Of a DNA stretch of 64,000 bases, positions 32,701 through 47,700 are shown piece by piece. Source of the DNA: Panorpa germanica (taxonomy: Eukaryota; Arthropoda; Insecta; Mecoptera; Panorpidae); NCBI GenBank assembly GCA_963678705.1, contig OY783205.1, positions 3,100,001 through 3,164,000 of the forward strand, read 5' to 3'. Below the pieces are notes generated by a model. That model saw only the letters and a program-made list of their open reading frames with translations. It was not told the origin of the DNA and searched no databases. The position numbers and the translations under genes are program-made. The first letter of the stretch is position 1. Each line of letters begins with the position of its first letter.

Positions 32701-35700
32701 AAAAAAAAATATTTATTCTTCACAAAACAAAGTTGATTAGTATTTAGGTTAAGAAATATATTGCATGCAGAAAACTTACCGTTATTCCTAAAGATCAAGT
32801 GATCCCTGCCACGTTGTTGTCAAACTAAATTCATTGAAGAGAAATAATGAATCATCCTTAAAATGACCAATGTACAAATTTAGTTTATTTCATATGGTAT
32901 ATACAACTGTTTAACAATGATTCCAGTAATTTAACCACTTTATTTTTTCTTATCTTCATCTTCGTTACTTCCCATGCAGATCGCAGCACATATGAGGACA
33001 GCTCCTCAGAAAGCGGTAAGTTTAACGGGCGACTTTAATGTTTATCACTTTGAAATCATTAATTCCTTTTAATTCGTTTTCTTCCATTATTTACGCTTTC
33101 CTTCCTCTTAGAACTAAGCGGCGAAAGCCGAATCGGTAAGTTCATTAAGTAACCTGCAAAGTCTCTTCTTTGTTTAACGGCGTACACTGCTGCGTTACGT
33201 ACTCAAATTGAATCACTGCCTGGTTTAGCATCCACCGAGTTCCGTACTTTCTCTACTTGCGTCTACACTGTAAAATGTTTATTTAACGAATTTGCTACAT
33301 AACAATAGAACTTGGTGCATACAGGAAAATTCACTGATTATTTTCATTTCATTTATTTTAAATTTTTTTGTTTTAATTTCTGATTAAACTAAATCGTAGT
33401 TTATATTCTTGTAGAGACAAATGCCAATTAACCTTACGTATTAATGCAATAATATTCTAAACTATTTCAAACTTGGCTGAACATGCCAAACATGCTAAAC
33501 ATGAACGAGGTGTGTCAGAAAGAACATTTAGGCAATCCATATATTTGCTCAGTGACGTCACTGCAAACATCTCCCTCCACCGAGTTACATTTATTTAACA
33601 TACAAGAGTTACCTTACACGTAAATTGTTTAACTAATTTATAATGTTTTAGCTCTACGGATATAAAATGATCTTTTATCGTAATAAACAATTTGAATTAC
33701 AAAAAAATCTTATCAGGATTAAAGATTATAAAATAAATAAATAAGTTATACAAAATTTAGTCCTTTTTTTAAATTAAATATAACTAGGTTTCGTCCATGT
33801 AAAATAATAGGTTTAGAGCCATATACTTACAAACATATAGTGAAATTGTTTTTCCTTTATTTTTTATGGTTCCTTTCTATCAGTATCTACTACTACCCCC
33901 AACCCCAGTCTATTATCTAGTAAGTGCGACTACTTTTTTCTAATAATTGTAAGTTTGAAGTGAAGGGTGTGAGTGTACCATAAAAACCCAAACGAAATTT
34001 AAACAGTAATTAGAGATGATGCAATAAGGAGAGGAAGACCTGCCCTTCAAATATCCGTTTTCATTAGTGGGGCGTCTCAGCGACGAGTTATTTCAAGGCT
34101 GCAAGAACCGCTATCACATCGTAAATAACATCGCCATGTAAAATATGTGAACCACTGTAATAACATTTACGGAAAACAAGCAGCTGAAGTAATCATTGTG
34201 CAGCGAACTAAGCATGGTGCGCTTTTTCTAAGATTAAATAATTCCAAATTTTCTCAATTTACGGTTGCTCTAATTAGAACAAATTAGAGTGTTTATTTAA
34301 TTGCTCCTATCTTTCGGCAGTGCACTCTTTTGCAATTCATTTCTCACTAGTAATACTTAATTTATAATTCTAAATTACATTCATTCTTAATTAAAATATT
34401 ATTGTAAACAAAATAAAACTTGTAACCAAACTAAAATGATAATATTTTTAATCTCCCATCATTCAGTATCTTCCCTGGTTTCCCTGTATTCCCCGTCCTT
34501 TTCTTCCTTTCCTTCCTTTCTCCCGCTTACTATCTTCTGTCTTAAGGTAACATACAAAATAAGAATTGGAATAACTATTGCAGACGTCAAGTTGCCAATG
34601 TTAGTCATTTGCTGAGATCTCTTGCTAACCATTTATTTGTATACGCGTACTACAATGAGATAAATTGATGGTAAAATACAATAAGGTGTGCCCTTTCTCC
34701 TCTTCCTCTCCTACAAATATCATAAAAAGTTAATCACTTCGCTTCGTTTAACACAATTGTATTTCAAAATTTTAACTTACATGGTCTGTTTCTTAATTTG
34801 CAGAAAAACGCCGAGAAGGAGGTAAGTTTCCAATTTTTAATGAAATTATTGTTCCATAAATAACGACATACAAGTATACTAGTGAACAAAACGAAATACA
34901 GTCAATAACGGAAGTTGTTACAAAAACGAAAGCAAAATGATGTAAATTGGCTTTAAAATTTAGTTACTTTAGAACTTAATAATAAATTAGTTACTTTACT
35001 TACTTCAGTAATAATAACCTACGCTTCCCTCCTCTCTTATGTTTCATACATGCGTTGACTGCATTCCGTGCTGACTGTGGACTCTTAACATTATGCGGGA
35101 GTCAGCGACTGTATTGCGCAGCAATGGGGGGAGGGGAATTAGTTAAAATATTAGAACAATGAATACCAAAATGTTAATAAAGAAATTAATAAGTGCTATT
35201 ATTAATTTTGATTAAAGAATGAATTATTGACTGTTTATCTCAATTTGTTGCATTCGGGTTGCGATCGTTTAGGGCGTTTGTCGAATAGAGAGATAAGAGT
35301 GAGATAAAATATAGTGATAAAGAGAACGTTTGTTTTATATATTTTTGACTAATTTATTTTTCTTTTTTCTTTTACAGAAACTTTGTGTAAGTGCAGACAC
35401 TTCCTAACATCGAGATTAAAGTAAATGCGAATGGAGGCTACTATGAAACTTCAAGAAGGAATTCACAGGAGCATTGTTACATGAACACATTACAAGTGCA
35501 AATCTTCTAGTCGTCACAGTTTGTGCAGAGACAATATTCCATGTACTATCGACCCATCAGCAGCAATCCAACCCACTTCCCACCCTTTCATTATATGTAT
35601 CATCATTTGTTCCTACGTGGCAATAGTCCACTGATTCACCTCCATTACTCATCTTCCTAACTCTCATTGGTCACTAAACTTAAGATAAAGCAAAACAACT

Positions 35701-38700
35701 ATAAAAACTTCAAAGAAATTGTTATAATACATTCTTGTAATCCATATCTTGGTATTCAAGTAAGCCCACAATTAGTGCCTGTGCAATATGAACTATTTAG
35801 CGAAACAGTTCGCTTAATGTAGTGCTGCTTCGTTGTCTCCTTCAAGTCTGCCATTTTACGAGCAGGGGAACAATGTGATTCTTCTAATTCAGTGAACTGC
35901 ATGTGGATTATTGACTCATTTTGCTGAAACCGGTGCGGAGATCCATTTCACGCATGCGTTTGTGCACTATTACTGGTTCGCAGTTGCAATCACAATTAAA
36001 TCCATCCTTAAACTGCAATAACTTGCTTGCTTTATTTAAAACAGCACAGCAAATGCTTGCGTTTGTATTATCCTTACCTTCTTTACTCACAATTACGTAA
36101 ATGCTACGTTTCTAACACACTTTAATTAATATTTAATGATTGCAGACGGTAAGAAACTAATAATACGTGATATATGTTTAAAAGCAGTCTTAGGTTTGTT
36201 CGCATTATGTGCTCGAGTTAAGTACTTTTTGTATTTGCTGTCGAGGAAGAGTAAAATGTTTATTGGAATGAATTCAATACGTAATGAGTTGTCTACACAA
36301 CTGCGACTCCAATATGCGACATTTAAATTTTAAAAGGCTCGTAAACCTTTTCAGTCTGTTTAGCTACACAATGCTTAATGCGATCCTGTATAGAAGTTGC
36401 TAACTTTCTTCCAAAGCTGAAGATGTTTTGATGAAATAGCTTGGAATGTCATTAATTAACATTGTTTCTTTTCTTAACGCTGTCAACTAACAGAAAGTAA
36501 GTACAAGATTCTGCCGTGTCTTTCCTCATTAGAGCAGATTTAATTGCAGTTATTCATGTCGATATATCGATTTAATTTGTCTGAGAACAGAATGTAAGGA
36601 ATCGATTTATTTATATTATAACCGTTGCGTGCATCTAAACCACGAAATTCTATATTACGATAAAGCAGTTCAATTTTGTAAAATAATTTTGTTTCTATTT
36701 TCATGGTGTTGATTTGTTATGGGGTGACCCATCTTAGTCATCTTGAATACTTGTCGTTCTTTTATATTTTTCATTCCTAAACATATCTTGCTTTCATCTC
36801 ATTTACTTCTTACAATCTCTTAGCTAATCCATTTATCCAATAAGCGGTTAGTTCACTGCTTTGCCACGTCATCTGCTAATTGACTCGCAGACATTGCTTT
36901 GCCATTGGAACGTATGTGCCAGATTCTTCTTTATTGGTTTGTCCAATCATTTGTGTCAGTACTCTTTCTTTGTCATGTTTGATTTCACTTAAGATAACCT
37001 AGAAAAATGATTTTAAGTGAATTTCAGAATAGGCATATTTTTCTCTGCTATCTTCTGATTTGTGACAAATATTTTTACGTTCGCAAAAAGTTAACTTTCA
37101 AGACATTGGATTTTAGTTTTGGATAAATTCAATTTAGTTGCATATTCGACAACTTACACTAGACGTAGACACTGTTGGCGGTATTTATGCTGCCTGGCGG
37201 TATATACTCCGTTCTGGATTTTATTGAGACGAGTAACAGAATGTGTACACCTGCATATGTACGAATTGTAGTCAGTTGTAGACTTGCAGCTCATTCGCTC
37301 ATTGGAGGGGGGGTTATCGAATTCACAGTATAATTGTTTGTAGTTTCCTTAGCTCTTACAATAAATCATTTGTTGAATGTGCGGTATAATTTGTCCCATG
37401 TATATATTCTCGTCATTATGTTAAAACATGTTACTTAATTACACTACTAATGGTTTTCTCCTTTTTCCAACAAATTTCATTACTTTCCATTACTGGCGAC
37501 ATTTTACATGCAGGCAGTAAGTAATCCTTCCAGATGAGGTATTTCTTCTGTAAGCTTTGATAAGATGAAATCTATAATTAAAAATTCTTTTTGTAACTGC
37601 AGCAGGTAGATAAACTTGCATTGATTATAGAGTTGTTCATGTTAGACATGCACACACTGACTATCTGTCTAACTTATTTGTGTTCTCTGTTATTCAGAGG
37701 GTAAGTACTGTTGAGCCCTAATCCTAAATCCGAGCGCAGCCCACATGTCAAGGACTTAACCATTAATGCTTTCATGATGACGAAGGCACGCGACGTTTCA
37801 ATGCTTGAAAACAGTGCAACTGAATTGTACTTATGTCTGCAGATTTTCATTTGTCTCCATGAACCTAATTGAACACTGTATGATTTTCCAAATAGCTTTC
37901 CATATGTTCTCCCATTGAACAACGCTTTCATTTGATGATTTTGTAAATTGATTTCTTACTTACATTTATTTAATATTCAGAGAAGAAGAAGATCCTTCTG
38001 TATAACAAACTGCTCGACATGTCACATACATACCCGTTCACAGTGCCTTCAGCCTATTTTCACCTGGTTGGCAACGAATCCGATTTTATCCATTCACTTA
38101 CACTTGTTGTCTTATTGATTCGGTGTGTATTACTGGTTAGGAGATTCCAGGCCCTCCATCTACGTAAACATTCGCGTAATAGTTTATTGTTTACTGACTC
38201 CCTCTCTCTCTTTTGTTTATCAGAAAGTAAGTTATTATCCGGCGATATTATCACTGTTCTTATTGGGCTATTTTGCTGTTTGATCTATGGTAGAAATGGT
38301 CGACATTATTGTCATCCATAGTGAAATTGGAAGTTTATAAACAGTGGCGGATCATGCACTTGGAAGGCCCTACTTTTGAAGCACTTTATTTTTAAATACT
38401 ATAATGCGAATTCTTATTGATTAATGAAAATAAGTGCTTACTGCATAAGCAATGCAAGAAGCGCATAATTAGACGCTCGAATGTAAGCCAGCTCCTTACG
38501 CAAATATGGCGGAGGGATTTCACGAACATCACCATACAAGTATACATTATTAACCAGTTTTTATTTTTTTTATTTTTTCACTTTGGTTTGCGTCTTCTCT
38601 TTATCCAATATAATAAAATCAGAACGTAGGTTTATGTTTTGTTGTGTTTTAGAACAGTTGCAATTAAATAAATTTGTAATGCTTCACGCACATTTAATTT

Positions 38701-41700
38701 GACAGCTTGTAAGTAAAGAATTTAGATAATACAAAATATACCAATTGTGTCTCAAATACAAGATATAAATAACACAGCTTATATTCAAATATTTTAAAAA
38801 AATAGAAAGGTGTTAAATAAACGTTAAATTGATTACTAGAGTTGAATAGTATTACTAAAATATGAAACTCATTTGAATCCGCGTTGAATCAACAAATTCT
38901 TTTGCACTCAGGGTGTGAGTATATCATTTAATCAAATCTCAAAATAGTTACTGCGAAACATTTTAGGTTAACTTCGACTTTTCGTTTCTGGAATAAATTT
39001 CCTTTTCTTGATTTACTGCGAATTTCGCTAATTTATAACTCACAATTTCTCTATCGAATTTGTTTATTCATTTATATTTTCTTTTCAATATTCGATTGAC
39101 TATATTAATATGACATTGTACTCTTAAAAGTATTGTCGCCATGCAGTGTCGCACTTAAATAAACACATCGAGCGACCCTGACTTCACACGGTAAACCTCT
39201 GAGCCGGCACTGGTCCTGTCTAACAATAAGAATGATACCAATTAGAAATTAAAATACTTAAAAACTCTCATGAACAAGCCGATTAATTTCAAGGTTTCAG
39301 TTTTGCAGATTTTATTCAAGTAAAAAATGTACAAATATTTAAAGGCGGTGAGTACCTAATGTGATGGATTTAATTTCTAACATTAATCAATTGTTCGCAT
39401 TGCATTCTGGACTATTTTCAACTGACGTTTCTGTCAATATTACAATTTACTTTTTAATGCTTACAATTTAACGGTACTTAACAAATCTCTGTTTTCCATT
39501 GGTTGAATTCTTTGCTAAAACATTACTATCGCTGAGTAGCATGTAAGTACCTTGCAACAAAACATTTATTTGTTGTTTATTATTGTTTTCTTTGCATTTC
39601 ATTTTAAAACCTAACCTCCAAATGCACACTTTGCGTAAATTAACGGATATCTTATCCTCTAGTTAGAGAACAACTTCCGACTTACAATTAGCATAAAAAA
39701 TTGTCCGAAAATTTAAAAAACACAGAAATGATAAAATTTCGTGTGAATATTGTCACACCTCACTACTATCTGCACCTGATCAACACTCGTATATTTCCTA
39801 TTCAGCATGTGAGTGTCATTTGATCTTTAATATTGATATTTATGTGCAACATAGCCATCATAAAAGCATAAAATAGCATCAATGTACTCGTAGTAAATAA
39901 GTCAGTTCACACAAAATCAGCATTGGAATTTACAAGGGTTTATTTCACGAACAGGGGGTGAGAACATTTTATTATTAATCGTATTATGTACAGAACCATT
40001 CGAGTAAATTTAACAACATTACTACATTTGCATTTTGATCAAAAGATTCAAAATTCCAAATATTTCAGTTGTCATAAAATGAGGATTATTCCGATTTGCA
40101 ATATCCATTGATCTTATACAAAATCGCACTTACAAATTATAAATTAAACCTTATGTATATTTGCCATAAAGCTCATAATTTCATAATCCATCATCTAAAA
40201 ATATTAGGCAACCTAAGAAGATTTTCAGAATGGAGAATGAAACGTTGATGCAGTGTCGGACTCCATAATGAAATTCCCGAGGCCTTGAGAAAAACACGGC
40301 AATCAAATGACAATTATTGCAGCAAATCTAAATGGTCAGCGTTGCTGATGTTACATGTCAAATGTAATGGGCCATCCAGACCAGCACGACCATCTTGGGT
40401 CCATGGCCTCAGTTGCACCATGGACAATAATGCAAACGCAAACAGTGAATGTAGTGCGTTGTAGGCTACAAAGGATTTTGCGTTTACCCACGCGCAGTCT
40501 GTACTGCAGATAATAATGAAATACTCGATTGCGTCCTCGAGTTTTAAAGATCAGCAGATATTTTTATAAATGTTGCATTAGTGTGGACGACAAAAGTTGA
40601 ACACGGTCTAAATAACGTCAACTTGTTTATGAAAATATACGAATGTTGAATGTTAAAGTCGCACTAGTCTGGATGACGCATAACGTTGAGATCTGCTTTG
40701 AATTTCTAATCCCAATGGTCACACCATGCTTGTTACTTTTGGAACGCAAACACTCTCACAAAGAGAGAGACCAATCTCTGGTGGTATTGTACTCGTACAC
40801 TGGACATTGTGACCTTGAGAATGTAAACTTCTAAGCGTTCTAATTTATTGAATTAATAAAGATCGTAAGTGTTATATGGCAAACGCATTTTGTACTCTAT
40901 GAAGTTGTATTACTGTGATATTATAATACGTTCTATATGTTCTTAATCAGCCGGTAAATAAATAAATAACAATTACTCAAACGATAAAGTTGTACTGCCA
41001 TCAAAATATAACTTTAAACACAAACTAATTATCTAATCACAGTTTGATTGGTTTGTACAATGCGATGTGAGTTATACGGTTACTCATTTTTGCTTCTTCC
41101 TGTAAAGTGTGTAAGTTATTTATTTTCAAATATTCAATAATTAATTTCATAATTTTTAACAACTATTGTTTGATATTCTATAATGAATAATAAATTCTTT
41201 AACAAAACAATTAAAATAACAATAAGAAAGTATTATTATTAAATGTAAACACTTGTAGTAATAGATAATGACAAATAATTTAAATTATTTACTTAATTTG
41301 AGATAAATATTAAAACAGTTCGTAAAACATTAAAACCAACGGAAAAGGGAGGTCGTGTGACCGATAATTAGCAACCGTTACACTGACCAGAGATTGCCAA
41401 ACATGATGCGATCACCCAAGAATACAACTATACAACAAAAGATAAGTTTTGGCAACAAGAAAAGTAGCTCGCTAGAAAGGCTTACGCAGGTGCAAACAAA
41501 GAACCAGCTCCTAAATAAGAATTCCGAAGTAGTTTCTATGGATACATCTCTAAATACATTAATGAGAGAATAATAGCTCTTAAAGGAACAAACTCACAAG
41601 CTGCATCATCCTGGCAACTGGACAAAGTACCAGGAAATAAACAAAAGAAAAGAAAGATGTCAGTAACAAGTTCAATCAAAGAACACTGCACTGAACGCAC

Positions 41701-44700
41701 TCACTCTGTACCAACTTCTAATAAGTTTGAGGTACTTTCGAGGGAAGGGGAAACTGAGGATCATCCATCATTCCAACCAAGACAGCCTAAGCCACTCATT
41801 ATAATTGATACTGGGGTAAAAGCAATAGCAAAACTAAAATTATTGCTACTGACTTGAAAAAACAACGAAGAAACATATGTTGACCACGATGAAATCAGGG
41901 CATGTTGTGACAATTATGCCAACCGACACTGAAACCTACAAAATAATAAGGGGAAAAATTCTTGAGCTAATTGTGTGTCATTATACGTATAAATCAAAAC
42001 ACGAAAGATCGGATCGGGAAATAGTAAGAGGACTACAAGCATCTGAGGATAAAACTATTATGAAAAGCGAAATCGAAGCAAAAGCACATGCGGTAAGAAG
42101 CACTCCTCATGTATGGCATAGAGAAACAAAGGAACCAAACGCTAGCAAAAAAGATATACCCAAAGTTAAATATATAAACCATGCAGTAGCTACAGTTAGT
42201 AGTGGTACAGCAGTGGCAGTTAGTAGCTGCCAGAGATTTGGACACACAAGAAACTTATGTTGGCGTCCATTCAGATGTGTGCATTGTGAAACTGACCATT
42301 CCACAGATTCTTGTAAAAAGCATCAACAGTCACAGCTCATTGAGCAAATTGTCAACATGAACACCCTACTAGCCATATGGGATGCACGTCCACTAGTGGC
42401 TCAAAATCGAAGCATTGCTGTTCCAACCAGATACGACGGGAATGATGCAACAGGTGTTTGACAAAACACCGTACATATACTATCTGTACAGAACTGTATA
42501 TATCATACTGTCCACCTTGGCGTCTAATTACAAAAGAACAATTTGCTACATTCGTGGGTACACTGAGTAATAGATTTGTAGTGGGTGGAGACTGGAATGC
42601 GAAACATTTACATTGGGGATCGAGGGTATCACTACCTCGTGGAAAACAACTGTTTCAAGGTATAAGTGAAAATAACTTGGTAAGCCTCGCAACTGGCGAA
42701 CCGATGTACTTGGAAATAGATCCGAAGAAAATACCAGACTTGTTTATAATGAAAGGTGTCTGAGAAAACTATTTACACGTTGAATCCTGTTGTGATCTGA
42801 TCATCTTGTCATCTGATCATTCCCCGATAATTCTGTCAATCAGTACAAACATCATTTTAATGTAACGTCGTGTAACACTTGTAGAATATTTGCCTTAACA
42901 TGCGGCTCAAAACACCGGAAGACTTAGAAGAAACTCAGGAACAACTTGTCAAAATAATTCAAATGGCAGCATGGAATCTACTCCTCAAACCAAGTACAAA
43001 TCTCCAAGTGACAACCTGTGTCCGCTACACATTAGAGAAATGGTAAAAGGAAAAAGAAGGTTGAGGAGGACATGTCAAATGACGCATTACCCAGCGAATA
43101 AAAATAGTTTCAGTAGAGTTACACAAAACTTTAAAAGGCTCATTCAACACATAAGAATGAAACTCTCCAACAGGATCTTGAAGGTCTTACGCCATCTGAA
43201 CGTACCGACTATTCATTGTGGAAGACTATGAAACGGATGAATCAACCAAAGCAATTGGTGCCGCCAATACTATACTATAATATAAAGATTTCAGTCAAGG
43301 ACAGTAAGTTCCGTTATGGATATCCCGTGGTACATAAACACAAAATACATAAACCATGATTTCGGCATTAAAACTGTTAAAGAAGAAATTAACAAATTCA
43401 GCAGAGACAACAGCAGCGACTAAACAAACACTCAAACTATCAAGCTGTGAATTTACTGGATAAAAATACGTCTGACTTCAACAGACTAAAAAGACAGTCT
43501 TTTAAAAGGTAGTGTTTAAAACTACCACAATGTTTCTAACTGCCATTTATTGTAACAAATTGTTAATAAGAAATGATTAACGCATACATTGGTATCTTTG
43601 TTCATCATCAGTTACAAATTGGTTGTGAACATTTCAATATTTATGAACTTTCATTGAATGAATTATATCCTGGAAACAAAGATTACATGAATATGCTGGC
43701 AAAATACGAAAAAACATCACCAACCTACAGTTGATGGTATCGATAGTTAGAAGAAGAGATGGTACAAAATTATTTGCAATATGTCAACGCAGCGATCTAA
43801 TGTCTCCCACATAAATAGTTTGTTACAATCTATCAATTAGAAGACTAACCTATTTAAAGTAGCAAGTCCAGGTTTCTCTAAATTAGTTTAGACGGTGCTG
43901 CCGGGAATTTTCGGGAAATATTTTTATGAAATAGAGTCAAATTGCAATCCTTTCTCTCCAAAGACGTTCAATGATCTAAACTAAGTAATACTGGCAAATG
44001 TTTAGTAAAATTAAACATGAATACATTTTTAATTTACAGGCAGTAAGTATTAATAGTTCAGAGAACAAACATCAGATGGTGCTGTTCTAATTCGTCGATA
44101 CCATTTGATCATCGTGTCAGTATCGTAGAGTATTTGTTGGTTTGAAAACAGTTTCTATCTCACCACTGCATGTAAAATCATTGTCGAGTGATGAATAGCT
44201 CTTTTAAATGTTTTTATAGTAATGCATTGTTACTGCAGATTCTCACAAAAAAACATCAAAAAAACGAAGCCTTTCTTAAAGAACTACTAATTGTAAATTT
44301 AAAATTTCCTTCTCAACTTCCTTATGAACTCTAGAACAATACAGTTTAAGTTATCTTTGAATTTTGTTATTTGCTTTTTGAAAAATTTAACAATTTCTGC
44401 TACATGCAGCACGAGGACAACAAGAAATACACAATACACATAGAAGAAATAGAAATAGTCTTGTATATTGTTTTCTTTTACAAATTTTTCTTTGAAAAAG
44501 AATTTGATTGTTAATTTAAATTTATAGTTGCAATTAGCCAATTGTGATAAAATAAATAATACTTACATTCAGTGTTTTATCTGACTATCTGCAAACTGCT
44601 GGGCAACCAAATATCTGTTTGGTGTCAGATTATTTGAATTGAATGTTTGTTGCAACAGAGGGTAAGTCTCCTACTGCATTAGGATCAATATTTGTATTCA

Positions 44701-47700
44701 TTTATAGACTCTACGCGCAGGTTTACCATTCTCATATTCACACCTCACCAACTCACTTCCCTTTCGCTATAAGGCACCCCATTGGTAAATTATTCTTTTA
44801 GACGTTACTCGGACAAAGCGTTTCCATTCAGAAAAATCCTTGTTAATAATGACATTTTCTTAGGTACAGAACATTCAAATATATTTACCACTGTCAACAC
44901 TGATATCGATTTAACTGTTGCCTGTACAGTGTTCCAATAATAAGACAACTCACTCGTTTGAAATAGATGTTAGTTGACCCACTCTACCTATTTTCAAGAT
45001 CGCACATTTTATTAGGTTTTTCTGCTTCAACATACAATAAATGTAGCAAACAAATAAAAAAAATTATAGCTAAACTAAAAATTTCTAGAAAAAATACAAA
45101 AATAAGTCATTTATAAACATTTGCTAAAGTCTGTTTTTCTATCCCTTCCTGCGGTTACCATTTCCACTACTTCTTCAATGCACAGATGGTGAGAAACTAT
45201 CAATGAAGTTAATTTTCATAGACGATTAGTTATTTCAGCACCTCATTGATGTTTGACAGTTAGCGGGCTGATTATTTCGTGTACCTACATACTCGTAGTA
45301 CTAGTACATAGTTATAATGTGCATTGGTCTTGGATGTGTAACTCTAGAAACTGCCACGTCATTACAACGCCGTGGAAGATAGATAGTTGGTCTGGCAATC
45401 AGGTGGATCAGTTATGGATCATGAGTGTACTAAAACATGTTCAGCAAATTACTGAACACAATTACTGAATATTTCTATAGTTGATAATCTAATTCAGTAA
45501 ACCATAGTAATAAGCATATAGTAGGCAACCCCGTCAGTGAATCTAAAGGGGCGACTATAAGAAATCGACTGTTTTGAATTCTGTCTCAACTGGGAATCTA
45601 GTTCCTCCCTGAAAACAGATAAGGACCAACACAACAACATATACCCACATTTTCAAACCAATATTCAAGTTTAGTTATTGAGTTGCATTTTACAAATATT
45701 GAGTATGAAGAACCTTAAATTTAGCCAGACTTTACAAACAATCAGCATTGTTTAATCGAGTCAAGATACTGGATCATAAATGAAGATTATGAAATATCGT
45801 GTAGACGCTGTCCTGTACTTGAATATAACATGAGCTAAATGTCATCAACATTTCTATCAAACAAGAAACATTTATATTTTGTTGAATCTAACATATTCAA
45901 TGTTCCAACAAGTAATCCAGGTAGCCTTAGCTTACTACCGTACATCTGCCACCCTGTAGCTGTTTGTATTTGGACTAGGTTTCCTTTGGACCTTGCTTTA
46001 GACTTACCATTTACCATAGCATCTTTGTGAAAAGGTATTATGTAACTATTGAACCCATAACTGACCATACAGTAGATTTAGGTACTGATAGTACTCTACC
46101 TCCAATAATTGTTCGACCATGCCCTCGATACAGTCCATGATTCCAAAAGTTGATGGAATCGCAACAAGTCAGTGCCAGTAATTACATCAGTTTAGAAAAA
46201 CGTTGCGAAGAAGATCACCATTGGAATTATTGGGACGTAAACATTACCACGTAACATAAAATATAATTCATTTCAAAGCCGGTAAGTTGACACCTCAAGG
46301 TCACTGGCCCACGTGGCAGTTGTCTTGGAGATTCAAATCTTTAAAATGAAACGTTATGTTTTGCAGCGAGTAAGAATTCCTTATTTTAAATATTGTTTTA
46401 ATGTATTGTTTAGTGCAGGAATTGAATCTTTTGAAGCGCGCAGTTGAAGTTCATTTTATGGCAGCGAATGAAACGCAACATGCAATAAATCTCAAATCAA
46501 AATACAACCCTGTTTAATAATCAGGGCTGCGGAGTCGGTAAACAAACATACGACTCGGACTCCACATAATTTTATACAACCGACCTAATTAAATACTAAA
46601 ACATTTTTTGTTTTGGGGTGCCTGATACGCAATGTTTTATAATCTATTTTTACAGATTTTTAAGAAGGAAATCTACCCTTTTGCGCATACTGTACTCATA
46701 AAATTTCTTAGGGATATCACGTAAACAATTTTACCTACTTTTATATTTAACATTTTAAAAAAATAACATTATCAACAAACTATTTGAGGAGATTCTTTTA
46801 AGATTCATAAAATCTTCAAAATATCCTATTAAGTATTAAAATTTTTTAAATAAGCTAAAATATAACACTAATTTTAGATTCTATATTACTAGGTTTTGTT
46901 TAAAGAAATATATGTTTTATAAGTAATGTAACATTCATATTTAATGTTTAGCGGGTTTGAGTTGAAATTAAAATTGAAATGAATCTAAATTTTACATTTA
47001 GTAAAAACTATTATATAATAAGATTCCATTTTATCCAGTGCGAATTTGTTAATTCCATTTATCTTTCATTTTATTTTCTCCAGTATAAATTTATCTCAGG
47101 TTCCATTAAAGTTCTAGTATATCCGTAAATCTCCGACTGCTTCTATTGTATCCAGTACATATTTATCTTAGACTCCGTTCAATACAGTGTAAATCTACTA
47201 CAGTCCAGTATAAATTTGGTAAAGATTGGTTGTGGTCGCCATTTTGAAGGGAGCTACATGCAATTGTCCATTTTTTTATAAGGAACACTTTAATTTGGGC
47301 TCTGAACCATATCATGAATTTAGAAACGTATATTATATGTGCTGATAAAGTTAACTATCACCATTTCAAAGGATTTTTTAAATATCCTCAATGTTATTGA
47401 AGGTACAAACAATTTAAACAATCAGTTAAAGGACCGGGATAATTACAGGGTCAAAACTCTAACAAATTGTAAAGGAGTATTCTTCCCTTGAAGAATCCTT
47501 ATACTCCACATCTTGGATAATTATTATTTATAATATTTAAATATTTTAGTAAAGTAATAGAAATGTAATATTTTCACTGTACGTAGTTCAAGCCGGAGTC
47601 GGTACAATTTTGCCAAGTCCGACTTCGACTCCTTAACCAGAAATTGCTTCCGACTCCGACTCCACAGTTCTGATAATAATCGATATTTCTATCAAGGAGA

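Noticed and set aside
37613..37615. Further 3-nt exon CAG
   Set aside because: Donor GTAGAT is weak; left as a possibility only. Phase stays open with or without it.
43296..43316. AG...GTAAGT pattern (TCAAGGACA before GTAAGTT)
   Set aside because: It lies in the decayed LINE coding region and has no pyrimidine tract of its own; a chance site is more likely.
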